Shown here in pieces: positions 11,212 to 21,445 of a DNA stretch of 64,000 nucleotides. The position numbers were made by a program, and so were the translations under genes. Origin of the DNA: Thysanoteuthis rhombus (lineage: Eukaryota; Mollusca; Cephalopoda; Oegopsida; Thysanoteuthidae); assembly GCA_963457665.1 (NCBI GenBank), contig OY735231.1, positions 41,282,524-41,346,523 of the forward strand, in the 5' to 3' direction. Within the stretch, counting starts at the first letter, position 1, and the number at the start of each line of letters is the position of its first letter. Below the pieces are notes generated by a model. That model made no database searches. It was given only the letters and a program-made list of their open reading frames with translations, and was not told the DNA's origin.

Positions 11212-11444
11212 GACCAACTTAACTTTAGTGCAAAACCTGATTACTGGAGTGTTTGCGTGCCATTGGCTCTTTATCAATAGATGATCTCTTTAATGAATAA
11301 GTATTTCTGTGTGAAGAGATCGATGTGTCATTATGTAAATGTCGATATTTTGTGAGAATTCGAAATCTAATTACAACAATTACCTATTCTGAATATATAA
11401 GACTCAAAAATAGACCGTGAAACAATGGTAAAGATTATATAAAA

Positions 11445-11865
11445 GGCCTGGTCAGTCACTCAATAGAAACCGTCACACTACCAAGGTCTTTTGGAAGCAT
11501 GCCACGTTTGGTTGGAGTTATTAATTACAACATTTGAAAAGGAGTGATCAACGTGCAAATTAGGACGAAGTTACTCTCTATTCTTTACATAAAAGTTTGA
11601 ATTTTTTTAAAACTATCGTTATCAATTTAGCATAAAATTACATTGTGAATTAACCCCCCCCCCTCATACGCACACACACACACTAAAAACTTATACTCGT
11701 GTATATTTTCGAAAACAAAACTGTTTCTCCTAAAATTAAGAAGCCCTATAATTCCAATGGTGCGGCCGGTACACATGGCTCATACATATATAGCCGGCCA
11801 GCCAGACCAGTTTAAGAACTGGAGAAACTTGACAGTTTTGACAGACTATTTGTAGTATCCACGTT
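11445..11865 (-). repeat. Dispersed repeat family A, copy 2
   Basis: Reverse orientation. Reading the plus strand: GGCCTGGTCAGTCACTCAAT, AGAAACCGTCACAC, GGAAGCATGCCACGTTTGG, AGGAGTGATCAACG, a C-run, CAATGGTGCGGCCGGTACAC, AGCCGGCCAGCCAGACCAG and GACAGTTTTGACAG. The order is the inverse of copy 1. One of the longest copies. Confidence 0.8.
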
Positions 11866-11944
11866 GAAATATTTAATTGACCTTTACCTTTTATTTGTAA
11901 ATGAGGCTTAATTTAGTATCCCAATTCAGTTTGTAACTGAGGCT

Positions 11945-12195
11945 CATTCAGGATTGGTCCATTCATTTCTTGTCGCTTGCAGCCAGTCCATTGAAAGAGT
12001 AATGAGGGCCTTCAGCGTGCGTCATTGAGCGTAGTGAACGGATCAGTTTCCTTCTTAGGAAGGTCAACGGAATCACCACGGGAGGCTCTCTATATAACCC
12101 CCAGCTGATTACGGCAGCCAGTATCCCCTAACGGTTACCCATCTAGGCACTGACCAAACACAACGTTGCTTATAATCCAGTGATTGTGTGAGAAC
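11945..12195 (-). repeat. 5S rRNA-derived SINE
   Basis: On the minus strand 12185-12095 reads CTCACACAATCACTGG, AAGCAACGTTGTGTTTGGTC, AGTGCCTAGATGGGTAACCG and GGGGATACTGGCTGCCGTA. This is nearly the full 3' half of 5S rRNA (AAGCAACGTCGGGC, AGTACTTGGATGGGTGACCG, GGGAATACCGGGTGCTGTA). The body continues to about 11945 and is shared with 16800-17035. 5S-derived SINEs (SINE3 type) use the internal 5S pol III promoter. No tRNA-like head lies next to this copy. Confidence 0.72.
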
Positions 12196-12344
12196 CTATG
12201 TCCAGAGTGATTTTGACCGTAACGTCAGGATTAATTTGCAAACATCTCTAAAAGATTCTTTACCTGCTAAGAAAACGACAATCATATCTTTCGAAATATT
12301 TTGTACGTTATATCAGATTAATCGATTGAATGATATCAAATTCA

Positions 12345-12985
12345 TCATCGTCATCATTATTGTTTGCAGCAGCGGCAGCAGTCTTTTATTGCTCGTCCTT
12401 GGACATAGACATTCCTCAAAATTCGCCAGACCAGTCCGTCGAATCTTGAGGGAGATCTATGTTCAGATCCTAGGCATCGCAGAGCCAGTGCTTACTTATT
12501 TGTCTCGTCCGTCACGTCATCTAAATTTTTGCGGATCACAATCACACATATGATCTCTGGAGATCCGCCTAGTGAGTTGTCTGACATTTTTTGCAACATG
12601 GCCCGCCGATTGCCACTTGAATTATCAATTATTATTATCATTTTTTTTAACTCTCTGACCCCTATTTTTCAATAATATACGGTACTATCTTGTGGTGTCT
12701 TCATGTGATGTTGAGCGTTGTTCTTTCTTGCACACGTTATGTGGTTCTCATTTTGCATAACAGTGTTTTGGTTTGGTTCTATATTTCAGCTCCATCGGTG
12801 ACTATTGGGAGGATGCACTTTCTTTTCTTTTTGACTAATGGGATCTTTTTTTCTCGGATACAGAGCTTCCTCTACCGAAAGCTCTCCAATGGAGGGTGAT
12901 TTTTTGTTTGATTTATTGTTCTAGGCAGTGGTCTAATCCTTCAGCTCTACCTTTTCGATTTTGATCGTTTTGTCTTTGTCCACAA
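12345..12985 (-). mobile_element. RTE-like LINE, 3' end fragment
   Basis: Minus-strand copy. The blocks GGACATAGAC, CTTGAGGGAGATC, GATCTCTGGAGATC, TTGCAACATGGCCC, TGTGATGTTGAGC, ATATTTCAGCTCCAT and GGGAGGATGCA are the reverse complements, in order, of blocks in the 47.5-kb and 22-kb copies. The 3' end carries a short CATCATC run at 12344-12356. Strongly mutated, with only short frames remaining. A long plus-strand frame across it (12188-12553) is antisense and not a gene. Confidence 0.78.
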
Positions 12986-13250
12986 CATATCAATCATCTA
13001 TAGTTTATCTTTAATAGACGGCTTATTGCTGAAGAAGTAAATCCAATGCAGTTTATAATCAGGTACCAGGTACGAAATACTTTAGGGAAGAAAGATATCC
13101 AAATTAGGAAAAAACCCAATGTTCGATTCGCTACGGCACTGAACCAGAAGAAATTATCTTTATTATCACTGGCTTGATTATCTTCTACCGTTTTTGCTGC
13201 ATCTCTCTGTTTGAAAACTTGAAATCAGTGTCAATCTGTATGATGAATTT
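12986..13250. other. Unassigned stretch
   Basis: Nothing recognised. Confidence 0.4.
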
Positions 13251-13254
13251 TGAT

Positions 13255-13335
13255 AACTAAGACCTGTCAATTTAGCTCAGTTCGAAAGACAGCCTCCTGG
13301 CATGAATTCAAATTACGGTGGGGGAATGTGAGTGT
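13255..13335 (+). repeat. tRNA-like SINE head
   Basis: TCAATTTAGCTCAGTTCGAA, AGACAGCCTCCTGGCATG and AATTCAAATT resemble an A box followed by a weak B box. Same head as 10680-10745 and 45815-45905. Confidence 0.5.
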
Positions 13336-13399
13336 TTTACATTTCGTCCACTCAGTAATACGATGAAGGAATTTTTGAAAAATGGGCGATTATTTTTAG

Positions 13400-13705
13400 A
13401 TTTTTTAGGGGACAGCTTCTAGCATATGTATCATCGTTCTCCTCCCATACCCTCATCGATAGTGTCTGGGAGTTAGGTACATACTTGGTAAGACCTACGC
13501 CACACTTCATTCTGCTTACGGTACTCGGACCTAAATGGTCACCCATCTAAGTATTGAACAGGCTAGACATTGTTTAACTCCGGTGATCTTACGAGAGCCG
13601 GTATATTTATCGTTATTTAGCTCGGGTGGAAACAGTCTTAGAATCCTTGCGCTGAGTTCTTATCGGAAAGAATACTCTACCACTAGACCACGGTAATCGA
13701 TATGC
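13400..13705 (-). repeat. Chimeric tRNA-like/5S rRNA-like SINE
   Basis: Minus strand, reading down from 13700. The tRNA-like head GTGGTCTAGTGGTAGAGTAT at 13692-13673 is followed by the 5S-like segment at about 13605-13515, which reads CGGCTCTCGTAAGATCACCG, GAGTTAAACAATGTCTAGCC, AATACTTAGATGGGTGACC and GAGTACCGTAAG. This is collinear with 5S rRNA from the TCTCGTCCGATCACCGAAGTTA region to the 3' end. Both pol III-type modules lie in the same orientation about 70 bp apart, as at 17.3 kb. This copy shows the longest 5S match in the window. Confidence 0.72.
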
Positions 13706-13894
13706 TATGATGTTGAACAAGATTTTTTTCCATGGATACTGACTTGTTTATCTTCTTCCTTGTTTGATTTCGTATCGCTCTAAACAGAAACCTTTTCAAT
13801 AAGGTTATTGGGGAGATTTCTGGGTAGGTTTGAAAATAGATGCAATAAATAAAAAATCAAAAACTTTTCATGTGAATTCTTATTTGCATTTATT

Positions 13895-14305
13895 CCATCG
13901 AAACACCATCAGCAGCCAGACTTTAACGCTGTCGTTTGACATAGATCTTCCCAAGATTCACCAGATCACTCAAAAGTGGGCGTTTTAGCGCCCATATTTC
14001 CTGAATTTGTGTATATCATCACGCCATCTTATTTTTGCCGGCTACAATTTCGCATATGATCTCTGGGGATCAAGCAATTGTCTAACATACTCGCAAGATG
14101 TTCTGTCCATGGATTCTGATCTCTGACTAAGGTTTTTCTCTGATATAATGAGTTGTCTTGCGATCTCTCCGTGTGATGTTAAACATGATCCTTTTTGTAC
14201 ATATTGCATGGTTTTTAGTTTAAACATCTTTGGGACAGGTTCTAAGTTTCGTCTCCATAGGTGACTATCGGGAGAATGCATTGGTTGGAGATGCATTTTA
14301 GATTA
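13895..14305 (-). mobile_element. RTE-like LINE, 3' end fragment
   Basis: Minus-strand copy. The 84-codon frame at 14042-14296 covers the MHLQPMHSPDSHLWRRN and LKTMQYVQKGS segments and ends with LLDPQRSYAKL, which matches the family. Further left, the reverse complements of the RWRDEL and SLGKVYVQR segments appear with stops. The CATCAGCAGCCAGAC end at 13908 replaces the usual GAT tail. Confidence 0.82.
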
Positions 14306-14309
14306 TTTT

Positions 14310-14405
14310 CGTTGTTAATCCTCCCAAGCAGGGTATCGATCCCTACTCTCCACTCAGTAACACCACCTGTACCCCTGACTGACCTGACCACAGGGGACAT
14401 GAATA
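14310..14405 (-). repeat. Possible tRNA-like SINE fragment
   Basis: The minus strand contains GAGTAGGGATCGATACCCTG, which resembles a B box, preceded by GGTGGTGTTACTGAGTGG. It abuts the RTE fragment. Weak evidence. Confidence 0.3.
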
Positions 14406-14409
14406 AATG

Positions 14410-15005
14410 AATGAAACTTTTTTAAGCCTTGACATTTTTTTTCAAATGTATTATAGAATGTCACAATTACATGGCTACTGCATAGTCATACTCAACTAAT
14501 ATTCTGACCGAAGATCATTTCTGTAAACTTTTATTATGTATGATATAAGAAAAATTATATAAGATTTCTCCACTATTAATGTATTTATCTAAAAGAATTA
14601 ACTAAATTCGGTGAGGATTGTTTTTGTTGTTTTTGTTACAGTAGAAAAACAGTCCACTCTTGCTTCGGACTAAAGTTTGACAATGCTTTAAGTACAATTT
14701 TTGTCTTCGACTTCTTGTACTCTGACCAAATCAGGAGAAAAAAGGACAAACAAGAAAAAATAGTTGAAATTCATAAAACAAATAATCTGTCAATATTTTG
14801 ATCCAATTTATCAGATGAAGGATCGTAAATCATTATTAATAATTGTTTGCTATTTACCAATATCCTAATAGTTGTTATATTGATTTAAAATACTTCATCA
14901 AACAAGATTTAAGAAATCTTAATTACCGAATCTGAAGTACCACTTAATAGCAAACATGACTCAGATGTGATCGGTTTAGAAAATAAGTTTAAAAGTTTGA
15001 TTTTT
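14410..15005. other. Unassigned stretch
   Basis: AT-rich with nothing recognised. Confidence 0.4.
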
Positions 15006-15009
15006 ACAT

Positions 15010-15240
15010 ACGTTTCCCACAAAGTTCGTGTAGCTGAATGGTAAGTGCGTCTGCTCGTTTATTGAGCCAACCTCCGGAATATAAGCTTATGGATTCGATT
15101 TTCACTGCGGGCTTATTCTTTTTTCCGGTCCACGCTCTAAATTTTTTACCCACTGCTGAGGGGAAGCTAGTCAGACTTAAGTCGCAAAAAAAAAAAAATA
15201 ATAGTAGCCAAAAGATTAATACGAATAAACAACCCATCGT
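15010..15240 (+). repeat. tRNA-derived SINE with A-rich tail
   Basis: The head AGTTCGTGTAGCTGAATGGT, AAGTGCGTCTGCTCG has A-box form. GGATTCGATTTTCACTGC at 15091-15108 acts as B box about 60 bp downstream. A unique body then leads to a CGCAAAAAAAAAAAAATAATAG tail region (15183-15205). Length, internal promoter and A-rich end fit a SINE insertion. Frames of 77-78 codons crossing it are artefacts. Confidence 0.65.
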
Positions 15241-15244
15241 TGTC

Positions 15245-16005
15245 CAGTATAAGGGTGCTTCAAAAAATCTGTAGCCAGGTACAAATGGATTTTTATCTGA
15301 AATTCTCTTCGTACAATATTTGATTTTTGTGACGAATGGAGAAGTGTTGAATTAAGTGTATTGACAAGGGGGGATTATGCTGAAAAAATATTTTTTTAAA
15401 TAAAAAAAATGTTTTTTCTATCAATAGGTTACTGACTATTTAACTTCAGCATATTTGAGAAAACTTTGATACGCCGGAGGGTTTTTCAATTAGAAATGGA
15501 CGAGAAAACCCGTTGGTAAAACGGATTTTACAAATATTCGGTTGTGTACTGGGTGGAAAATGAGTCCGTTAAGAATGTAACGTAATGTTCTCCACATAGC
15601 CATCACCGAAAATAAACCCCCTGAGACTTGCAGTCTGTAGTGTCATATTCAAATGATTGACTGCATTTTGATATCGTTAGGGCCGATTGCTATTCGGATT
15701 CGGATAATTAAATACTTTTCCTTTGGCGTTTTTGTCAACCAATGAATTTTATATCGGAGTTTTTGCTGCCAGTTGTTTGAATCAATCTCAAATTAAAAAT
15801 ACTAGCATAAAACTCACTCAACTGGCGGTATTTGAATCTGGTTCCTACAGAGGGCCTAAATGTGACTTTTAGCCCCAATAAGAGATCATGGATTTGAACT
15901 GTCTCTTGAAATCCTTGAGATCACATGAGCTTATGGATCACATTTAACTTAAACGTCGAAGTGGGCGTGGGCTTTCATAGAAAATATGTGAAATATATAC
16001 ATATA
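15245..16005. other. Unassigned stretch
   Basis: It begins with AAGGGTGCTTCAAAAAATCT, reminiscent of mariner-type ends (GGTGTTCCAAAAGT), but I could find no matching second end and no transposase. Otherwise nothing recognised. Confidence 0.35.
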
Positions 16006-16006
16006 C

Positions 16007-16090
<84 letters not shown>
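16007..16090. repeat. (TA)n/(GA)n compound microsatellite
   Basis: TA units to 16055, then GA units to about 16088. Same composition and order as 9702-9812. Confidence 0.96.
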
Positions 16091-16092
<2 letters not shown>

Positions 16093-16254
16093 GGATGGAT
16101 ATCAGATCGTATTCATACATGTGAGTACGAACACTGACTTCAAAACATTATTATTAGCATTTATATTTTTTCCCTTTAAAAGGTTCATATGCTAAAAACC
16201 TGCCCAGGGATCCCATTAGTGAGTGGATGACCGCGATTCTGTCTCTACAGACCG

Positions 16255-16545
16255 TGGAACGTCCAGAGGGAAACTGCAAGCGATACGTCTGGTATCAGCC
16301 CGGCTGCAGGAGGTGTCGGAATGATTTTAAATTGGGCGTCAAACTACTGTAAGATGGCTCCAACCTCTGGTTTGGGAATCCGAGTTTTCTTTGTCTTTGG
16401 TTGTTTTCCCTCTCCTGACTAGACAACCCAATCTGCTCAGCTGTTTTATCCATAGCTGAGGAGGATGAAATGAGTTTGAACACGGGTCGCCGATTACCAC
16501 TGTAGGCGCTATTACGGACTATGCCGATCACACATATGTAAATCC
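16255..16545 (-). repeat. Probable tRNA-derived SINE
   Basis: On the minus strand, 16527-16465 reads GTGATCGGCATAGTCCGTAA, AGTGGTAATCGGCGACCC and GTGTTCAAACTC. The last matches the B-box form RGTTCRANYC, with an A-box-like CGGCATAGTCCG upstream. The body continues to about 16260. It also gives a 78-codon minus-strand frame, which I attribute to chance. Confidence 0.45.
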
Positions 16546-16799
16546 CACTAGTACATGTAGAACGTGTGATGATACTCTAAGCCATGGAAATATGCTGTGT
16601 GATTCCTATGTTATGTAGACACTACAGACAGACCGACATTTGGTGGATTCTTGTAGAATAGGTCGTCAGAATACCAATTAACAACAGTGTGTCGTATGTT
16701 CAATAAATTATATTTTCAATTAGTCTCCTTCCGATAATTGGATAACACGAACAGTAAAGGGTTATTCAATTATAGATCATCGTCGGACGCCCTAACAGA
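16546..16799. other. Unassigned stretch
   Basis: Nothing recognised. Confidence 0.4.
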
Positions 16800-17035
16800 G
16801 AGTCCAGTCATTCATTGTGGATTGCTTGCAACCAGGCCAGGCAGAGGATTAGTGGTGAGAAGGGGATGGAGCTTTTGAATTCCGGTATTCTCTTGAGGAA
16901 GATTAACAGAATGGCCATGTAATTCTCTCTACATGATTCTCAGCTCTGTATGGCATCAGACATTACCCGATGGTCACACAACATAGGCTTGAAGTTGTTA
17001 ACTTTGGTACGAGAACTGGTGTATTGAACACGATT
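16800..17035 (-). repeat. 5S rRNA-derived SINE, diverged copy
   Basis: The minus strand reads CCAGTTCTCGTACCAAAGTT, AACAACTTCAAGCCTATG and GTGACCATCGGGTAATGTC, a worn 5S-like promoter region. The body matches the SINE at 11945-12195: GCTTGCARCCAG, GAGGAAGATTAACAGAAT and CTCTCTACATGA. Shared body plus 5S region on the same strand in both places supports a single family. Confidence 0.6.
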
Positions 17036-17082
17036 TTGCCCTAACATGGCAGTTGATTAGCTTCACTGGTGTGGCCTGTGTG

Positions 17083-17086
<4 letters not shown>

Positions 17087-17158
<72 letters not shown>
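17087..17158. repeat. (TA)n microsatellite
   Basis: About 36 uninterrupted units, just beyond the 5S-SINE promoter end. Confidence 0.98.
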
Positions 17159-17160
<2 letters not shown>

Positions 17161-17324
17161 AGTCTGACTGTCTTTAAAGCCAAATAAACCTTGATAGTTT
17201 TGATTAGCGGTTGTTGATAATCAATTTGTGCACGATCTAGTGTCAAAAGTAAGAGAGTATCATACTGAATCGAAAGATTCAGCTGATTCGACGCGTGGAC
17301 AGTTTTTGAATGGCTACAGATGCT

Positions 17325-17660
17325 ATTACTTATGAACTTGAGCCAGTGGTAGAGCGCTCACCTCTAATTCAGTAGACCGTGGTTCAATCCATCCATCCAT
17401 CAATCATCGCCGAGCGATACCAAAGTCTTTTGAAATGGTATTCGATGCCTCTCTGCTGAGCACAGGATATTGAAACATTTTCCTTACGCAAGGGAATTAC
17501 AGCCAAATCGGTTCATATAAGGTCACTGTAATTAAGCCGCGTCTGACTTTGCCAGTACTTTGATTGGAGGTCATTGGGGAGTACCTGGATCGTAGACAGA
17601 ACGAAACTTCGGAAGTTGGTCTTATCAATAATTGAATGCGTCCTAAATGAGGCTGCATCT
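17325..17660 (+). repeat. Chimeric tRNA-like/5S rRNA-like SINE
   Basis: The head TGAGCCAGTGGTAGAGCGCT, CACCTCTAATTCAGTAG and GTGGTTCAATCC is a clear tRNA-type A box/B box pair. A middle segment (ACCAAAGTCTTTTGAAATGG, TATTCGATGCCTCTCTG) is shared with 41640-41700 and, inverted, with 45225-45270. The 3' part, AATTAAGCCGCGTCTGACTT, CCAGTACTTTGATTGG, AGGTCATTGGGGAGTACCTGG, is the 5S 3' half with substitutions. Order: tRNA head, linker, 5S module. Confidence 0.68.
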
Positions 17661-17814
17661 CTCCTAGATGAGGTTATAAGCTGAGAAAGATATATAAAAA
17701 GAAATTATTCGGCGTTAAAATTACAATGAATGGTCATTTTCATTTCAATCTCCTGTGAATCTTTCGGGAAAATGGATTCAAATTTACATTGTAGTCCATT
17801 TTTAACCAATGACT

Positions 17815-17880
17815 TTAAAGTATTGTATAATTATTAATTCATAGTATTGTATGACTAAGGATGAATAAATAGTATTGTAT
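17815..17880 (+). repeat. AT-rich minisatellite (AGTATTGTAT units)
   Basis: Three units containing AGTATTGTATAATTATTAAT-like sequence. Related, in inverse orientation, to the array at 19315-19450. Confidence 0.55.
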
Positions 17881-17887
17881 ATATCGC

Positions 17888-18715
17888 ATTCTGACCTTGG
17901 GGATTTCTACTGAGTCGAAGGCCTTCTTGATATATATAAATGCTACTGCGAGTGGCATTTTATATTCTGCTGCTTTGTCTTCTAGTGAAGTGGAGATGGA
18001 CAATGGTTACGTAGCTTTTTCTATAGCCAGCTTGTTTATGTGGTTGGTTTTAGTAAAACGTTTCAGTGATTCTGTCGATGATATCTGAATAACTATGATT
18101 TTCAGATGACATCGTCTTTTTGTCGAAAACCTCAACGATTTTCAACTAATGCTAGACGAACTGAACAAAGGAAAAAAAGAAAGTTGGCCATCACATGAAC
18201 TTTGGCAAGAAATACTGTGTACAAACACATCGAAGATGAACGCATAATGATCAAAATCGAAAACGCAAAGCTGGACAAAGAAGGTCGCTACATTTACATA
18301 AGACAACAAATATCCATGATATCCTCAGAGAGAGAAGAGTCAACACTAGGGTAGCAAGCAATCGGTAGAGAAAGCTCATTCTCAAGAAAATCCGATTAGT
18401 CCTAAAAAGAGGAGTATACAATCATAATCAACGTTACACAGGATAGCACAGTATATTAGAGGAAAACAGGAGACCGGGACATGAAAACTCGAATGACAAT
18501 GAGTTGTTCATGTTGCAAGAATGGCAGACAACCGATGGAAATCACGACTCACAACATGGATCCCCAGAAATCAAATGCGGAACTGAAACCGGCACCGGCA
18601 GAATATGTGATGGTGAGACGAATTGGACAGGTTCAGAAAATATTAGCTCAGCGACACCCTCTATAGTGGGATGTGGCGAATCCTAAGGACGGTTTATGGC
18701 CAACAAGGGATGATA
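17888..18715 (+). mobile_element. RTE-like LINE with inverted 5' segment
   Basis: Two oppositely oriented pieces of one element. The left piece (17888-18090) reads on the minus strand and encodes an RT segment that ends in KAFDSVEIPKV (about 17923-17891), the RT motif A with its catalytic Asp. Its upstream end, DIIDRITET, lies at the junction near 18088. The right piece (18095-18715) reads on the plus strand from the FSDDIVFLS motif C region (aligned to F-DD in the RT catalytic site), through FQLMLDELNK and VGHHMNFGKKYC, to the family's RTE tail segments near 18700. The stretch between motifs A and C is missing. This layout, with the upstream segment inverted and joined to the downstream segment, is the signature of twin priming. 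Many stops; inactive. Confidence 0.78.
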
Positions 18716-19230
18716 AAAAACTGATTCTGGTTATGATGTATTGTATAATTAGGGACGATCAATTTAAGAAAAAAAACTTTTGAATATCTTTGAGTCGGAG
18801 AGTCAATTTTTGAAATGGCTGATTGTTGATATTTTCTATCCGTAAAATTGCTCTCCTTAAATTCATAAGTACACTGTTACGGACAGAATGAGAGAAAAAA
18901 TTATTATAAAAGCAAATATGTTTAGAAGGTTAAGAGAATAGGAAAAGGGTGAGACAAAGACAGAGATAGATAGAATGAAAAATTCTTTACATCAAATGAT
19001 ATTCTGACATACTTGGTTGAAGAGTTAATTTACAGCAAATAGAGAATGGAATAGGAAACAGCAGACATAGATATCTTGACGTCCTTCTTCACTTTGGTGC
19101 AAAAATCGACCGATATAAGTCTTTTATATTTTCAGTAGATATTCTCTCTTTTCTTGACAAGATTCCATATAGGCTGATGACCTAGAACATTGGGCGAACG
19201 CCCCATTAGAAATAGTTTAGATATATTTGG
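18716..19230. other. Unassigned stretch
   Basis: Nothing recognised apart from one TGTATTGTATAATTAGG word at 18738 related to the minisatellites on either side. Confidence 0.4.
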
Positions 19231-19234
19231 ATGG

Positions 19235-19450
19235 GTAAATTGAATATATCGAGGTTGACAATTTGAATATTTTGAAGGCGGACTATTTGAATATATTATT
19301 ATTATTACTTATCAAACAAACGATACTATAAATTCCTAATCATACTATTCTATCAATGCCTAATCATCTTTTAACCATACTATACTGATATTAACTAATT
19401 ATACAATACTATTGATTCCTAATTACACAATACAATCAATTACTAATTTC
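19235..19450 (+). repeat. AT-rich minisatellites
   Basis: Two short arrays. Three units beginning with TTTGAATAT, about 25 bp apart, lie at 19237-19300. At 19315-19450 five irregular units of about 24-35 bp share CTAATYA and ATACTAT words (for example ACAATACTATTGATTCCTAA). Diverged and without coding content. Confidence 0.6.
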
Positions 19451-19649
19451 ACGACGTATTCCATAAGATTTGTGAATGCTCTAAAGTTTATGTATGAATA
19501 TTCTTTACAAAGAATTTGCCACATCAATTTTTTGAATCGTCGGAGTGGGTCGTGGGCACAAGAAGTTGAGACCCACTTGGCTAAGCATTCGGTGAAACCT
19601 TTGCAATACTTAGCTGCATCTTGATTGAACCCCTTTTATTATTTTCTGT

Positions 19650-19850
19650 AAATATTTGAAAACCATCCACTAAAACTGTCACCAGAACTACCATCAAAGA
19701 TTTGTTCAGTTTCTTAATTAGTCTGCCTAGCTGACCAACAATGTATGGCTCATCATTTACTCCTGAACTTTAGAAAAAACGACATTTTTGTTTCTTGAAA
19801 ATTCTACCCCTAAATAGATTATGATGGGGGATTAAATTTGCAGTATATTT
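19650..19850 (+). repeat. Dispersed repeat family A, copy 3 (partial)
   Basis: Shows the 5' half of the family: AAAACTGTCACCAGAA, TTCAGTTTCTTAATTAGTCT, ATGTATGGCT, CATTTACTCCTGAACTT and GAAAAAACGACATTTTTG. The 3' half is missing. Confidence 0.65.
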
Positions 19851-20124
19851 TTATTCTAAATATCGCAGGTCAAAATAATGAAAAGCAATTACTATTTATT
19901 CATATGGAAACATTTTCGGGCTGATGAAATAGAGATGATTGAGTAGTGGGCAGTGGTAGATACAGGGGGAACGTTGTCTACATAACAGAACACAAAATGA
20001 ACACTGAATGTGATATTTACTTTTTGCCTTTCCCGTGAGAGCGGAAAAGTGGCGAAAGGTGAACTTTCGAAAAGCAGGGAAACCTCTAATTTCATGTTAG
20101 CCGAATTGTTAGAGACTGGTCAAT

Positions 20125-20630
20125 GGTGCTTGAAAGACAGACCCTCTATGTTGGTAAGTTTCATCAGAGGTTCCTAACTTTTCTTGTCCTACGAACGAGT
20201 GAATTAAAATACGTCCTGAAAAATCAAACGATAAAGATGTCAACAAGAATAAAATTTTTAGAGGCAATTGTACGATCTCGACCACCTTATATTGTACAAT
20301 CATGGGGTACGAAAGAATATGAAACGCTAAAATACATTCTTGCAAAAGATAGTTTCGTACGGCTATGAAAGAAAAAACGCTCCTAAATCAAATAAAACAG
20401 AAGTACAAGCAGCTACTGATGTAATTTGAAAATTATATTGGTCCTTTGAATATTACAATGAAAACCTATAGACTATAACAAAAATAACGATATCTCATTT
20501 TTGCAAACTGCAATATTTTAAATATGTAGCCCATCTAACTAGACTACTTAATTCTTATGTCTGGAAACCACTGCTATTCGTCAAGAAAGAAGAGAATTCT
20601 CTAGAAATAATTAACTAAAGATTGAGACAC
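20125..20630 (+). mobile_element. Non-LTR retrotransposon RT C-terminal fragment (type 3)
   Basis: An open frame (20123-20368) encodes KNQTIKMSTRIKFLEAIVRS (20218-20277) and RPPYIVQSWGTKE. This follows the post-palm segment of a third LINE type (KLSTRVKFLEAxVRSRLxYxxQxW). Beyond the stop, other frames continue collinearly: a DSFVRL/KKKRS segment matching FLRRMVxKGFKRK, then ISFLQT/LKYVAHLTRLLN (about 20500-20550), which fits the family's QYLKYIGHVTRLDN. Relic only; length and tail unknown. Confidence 0.68.
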
Positions 20631-20879
20631 AGCCAATACTTGAACAAACGCAGCGTCAAAATTTGAAGTCACGTAAAAAATCGGAGAATGAATATTTTCA
20701 GAAAAGATTCTATCTATGACATCGCTAGCGTTTTCCAATGAAAAACATTTAAAACAGAATAAATTATATCTAGAAACTTCTAGATAATATTAAATTCTGA
20801 TAAAAATGATTTGTTTTTATTTTACAAAGATAAATAGATAACGTTTCATATTGCCAAATCATATCATTTCCTCACAGTA

Positions 20880-20930
20880 GCACATCCTTTGCGAACCAGA
20901 GGTTGGGTACCCCTCTTTTACATAACATGT
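20880..20930 (-). repeat. hAT-like terminal fragment
   Basis: The minus strand reads AGGGGTACCCAACCTCTGGT, which resembles hAT transposon ends of the CAGGGGTNCCCAACC type. No partner end or target duplication was identified. Confidence 0.35.
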
Positions 20931-20950
20931 CCGTGTTGAAGCGTCTGAAG

Positions 20951-20974
20951 ATTCTTGCTTTTTAAAGCAAGAAT
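20951..20974. repeat. Short near-perfect hairpin
   Basis: ATTCTTGCTTT and its inverse AAAGCAAGAAT are adjacent: an 11-bp arm with a 2-nt centre. Confidence 0.8.
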
Positions 20975-21445
20975 GAAATAAAGATACTAGCCTGACTTTC
21001 CACCTAAGATAGCTAAGAAAATATTTTTGGCTCTGATGTAACGTAGGTCTTCAAGGACAATGATGTTTTGAAGATTACATGAGACCAATTTTCCTCGAGG
21101 ATCAAGGACGGTCCGATTTTTTCTCTTCTAAGATAAAGCATTGTGAAGCATCATTAGTTTTTGAATAGTATTTCTTCCAAATCAATTTTTCGGTTGCTTC
21201 TTATCGCTTCTCCTCTGATCCTCAGTCTACAACAGTGAGTTAGGAGCGCAGACGAGAATGAATTAAAAAAAATAAGCTCTAGGTGAGAGGAGGCAGCTGA
21301 ATTGAGATGAAAGAAATACTATTCAAAAATTGATAATGTTTTTCAACGTTTCATCTAATAAAAAATACATATCATGAGAATTCTGTCCTCGACTCCGAGA
21401 AGAGTCATTAACATGCCAACTTTTTTCGGACAAGTTGATCTTTTT
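20975..21445. other. Unassigned stretch
   Basis: AT-rich with nothing recognised. Confidence 0.4.

Noticed and set aside
12188-12553. A 121-codon plus-strand open frame as a gene
   Set aside because: It overlaps the end of a 5S-derived SINE and the antisense of an RTE-like fragment, and has no domain of its own.
13515-13610. A functional 5S rRNA gene
   Set aside because: Only the 3' half is collinear, with many substitutions, no intact 5' domain and no T-run terminator at the right place. It lies downstream of a tRNA-like head, as in a SINE.
15245-15780. A mariner element beginning with GGGTGCTTCAAAAAATCTGT
   Set aside because: No second terminal repeat, no TA duplication and no transposase segment were found.
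17325-17400. A functional tRNA gene
   Set aside because: A- and B-box-like words are present but the acceptor stem does not pair and the unit continues into a repeat body found elsewhere. The other tRNA-like heads fail in the same way.
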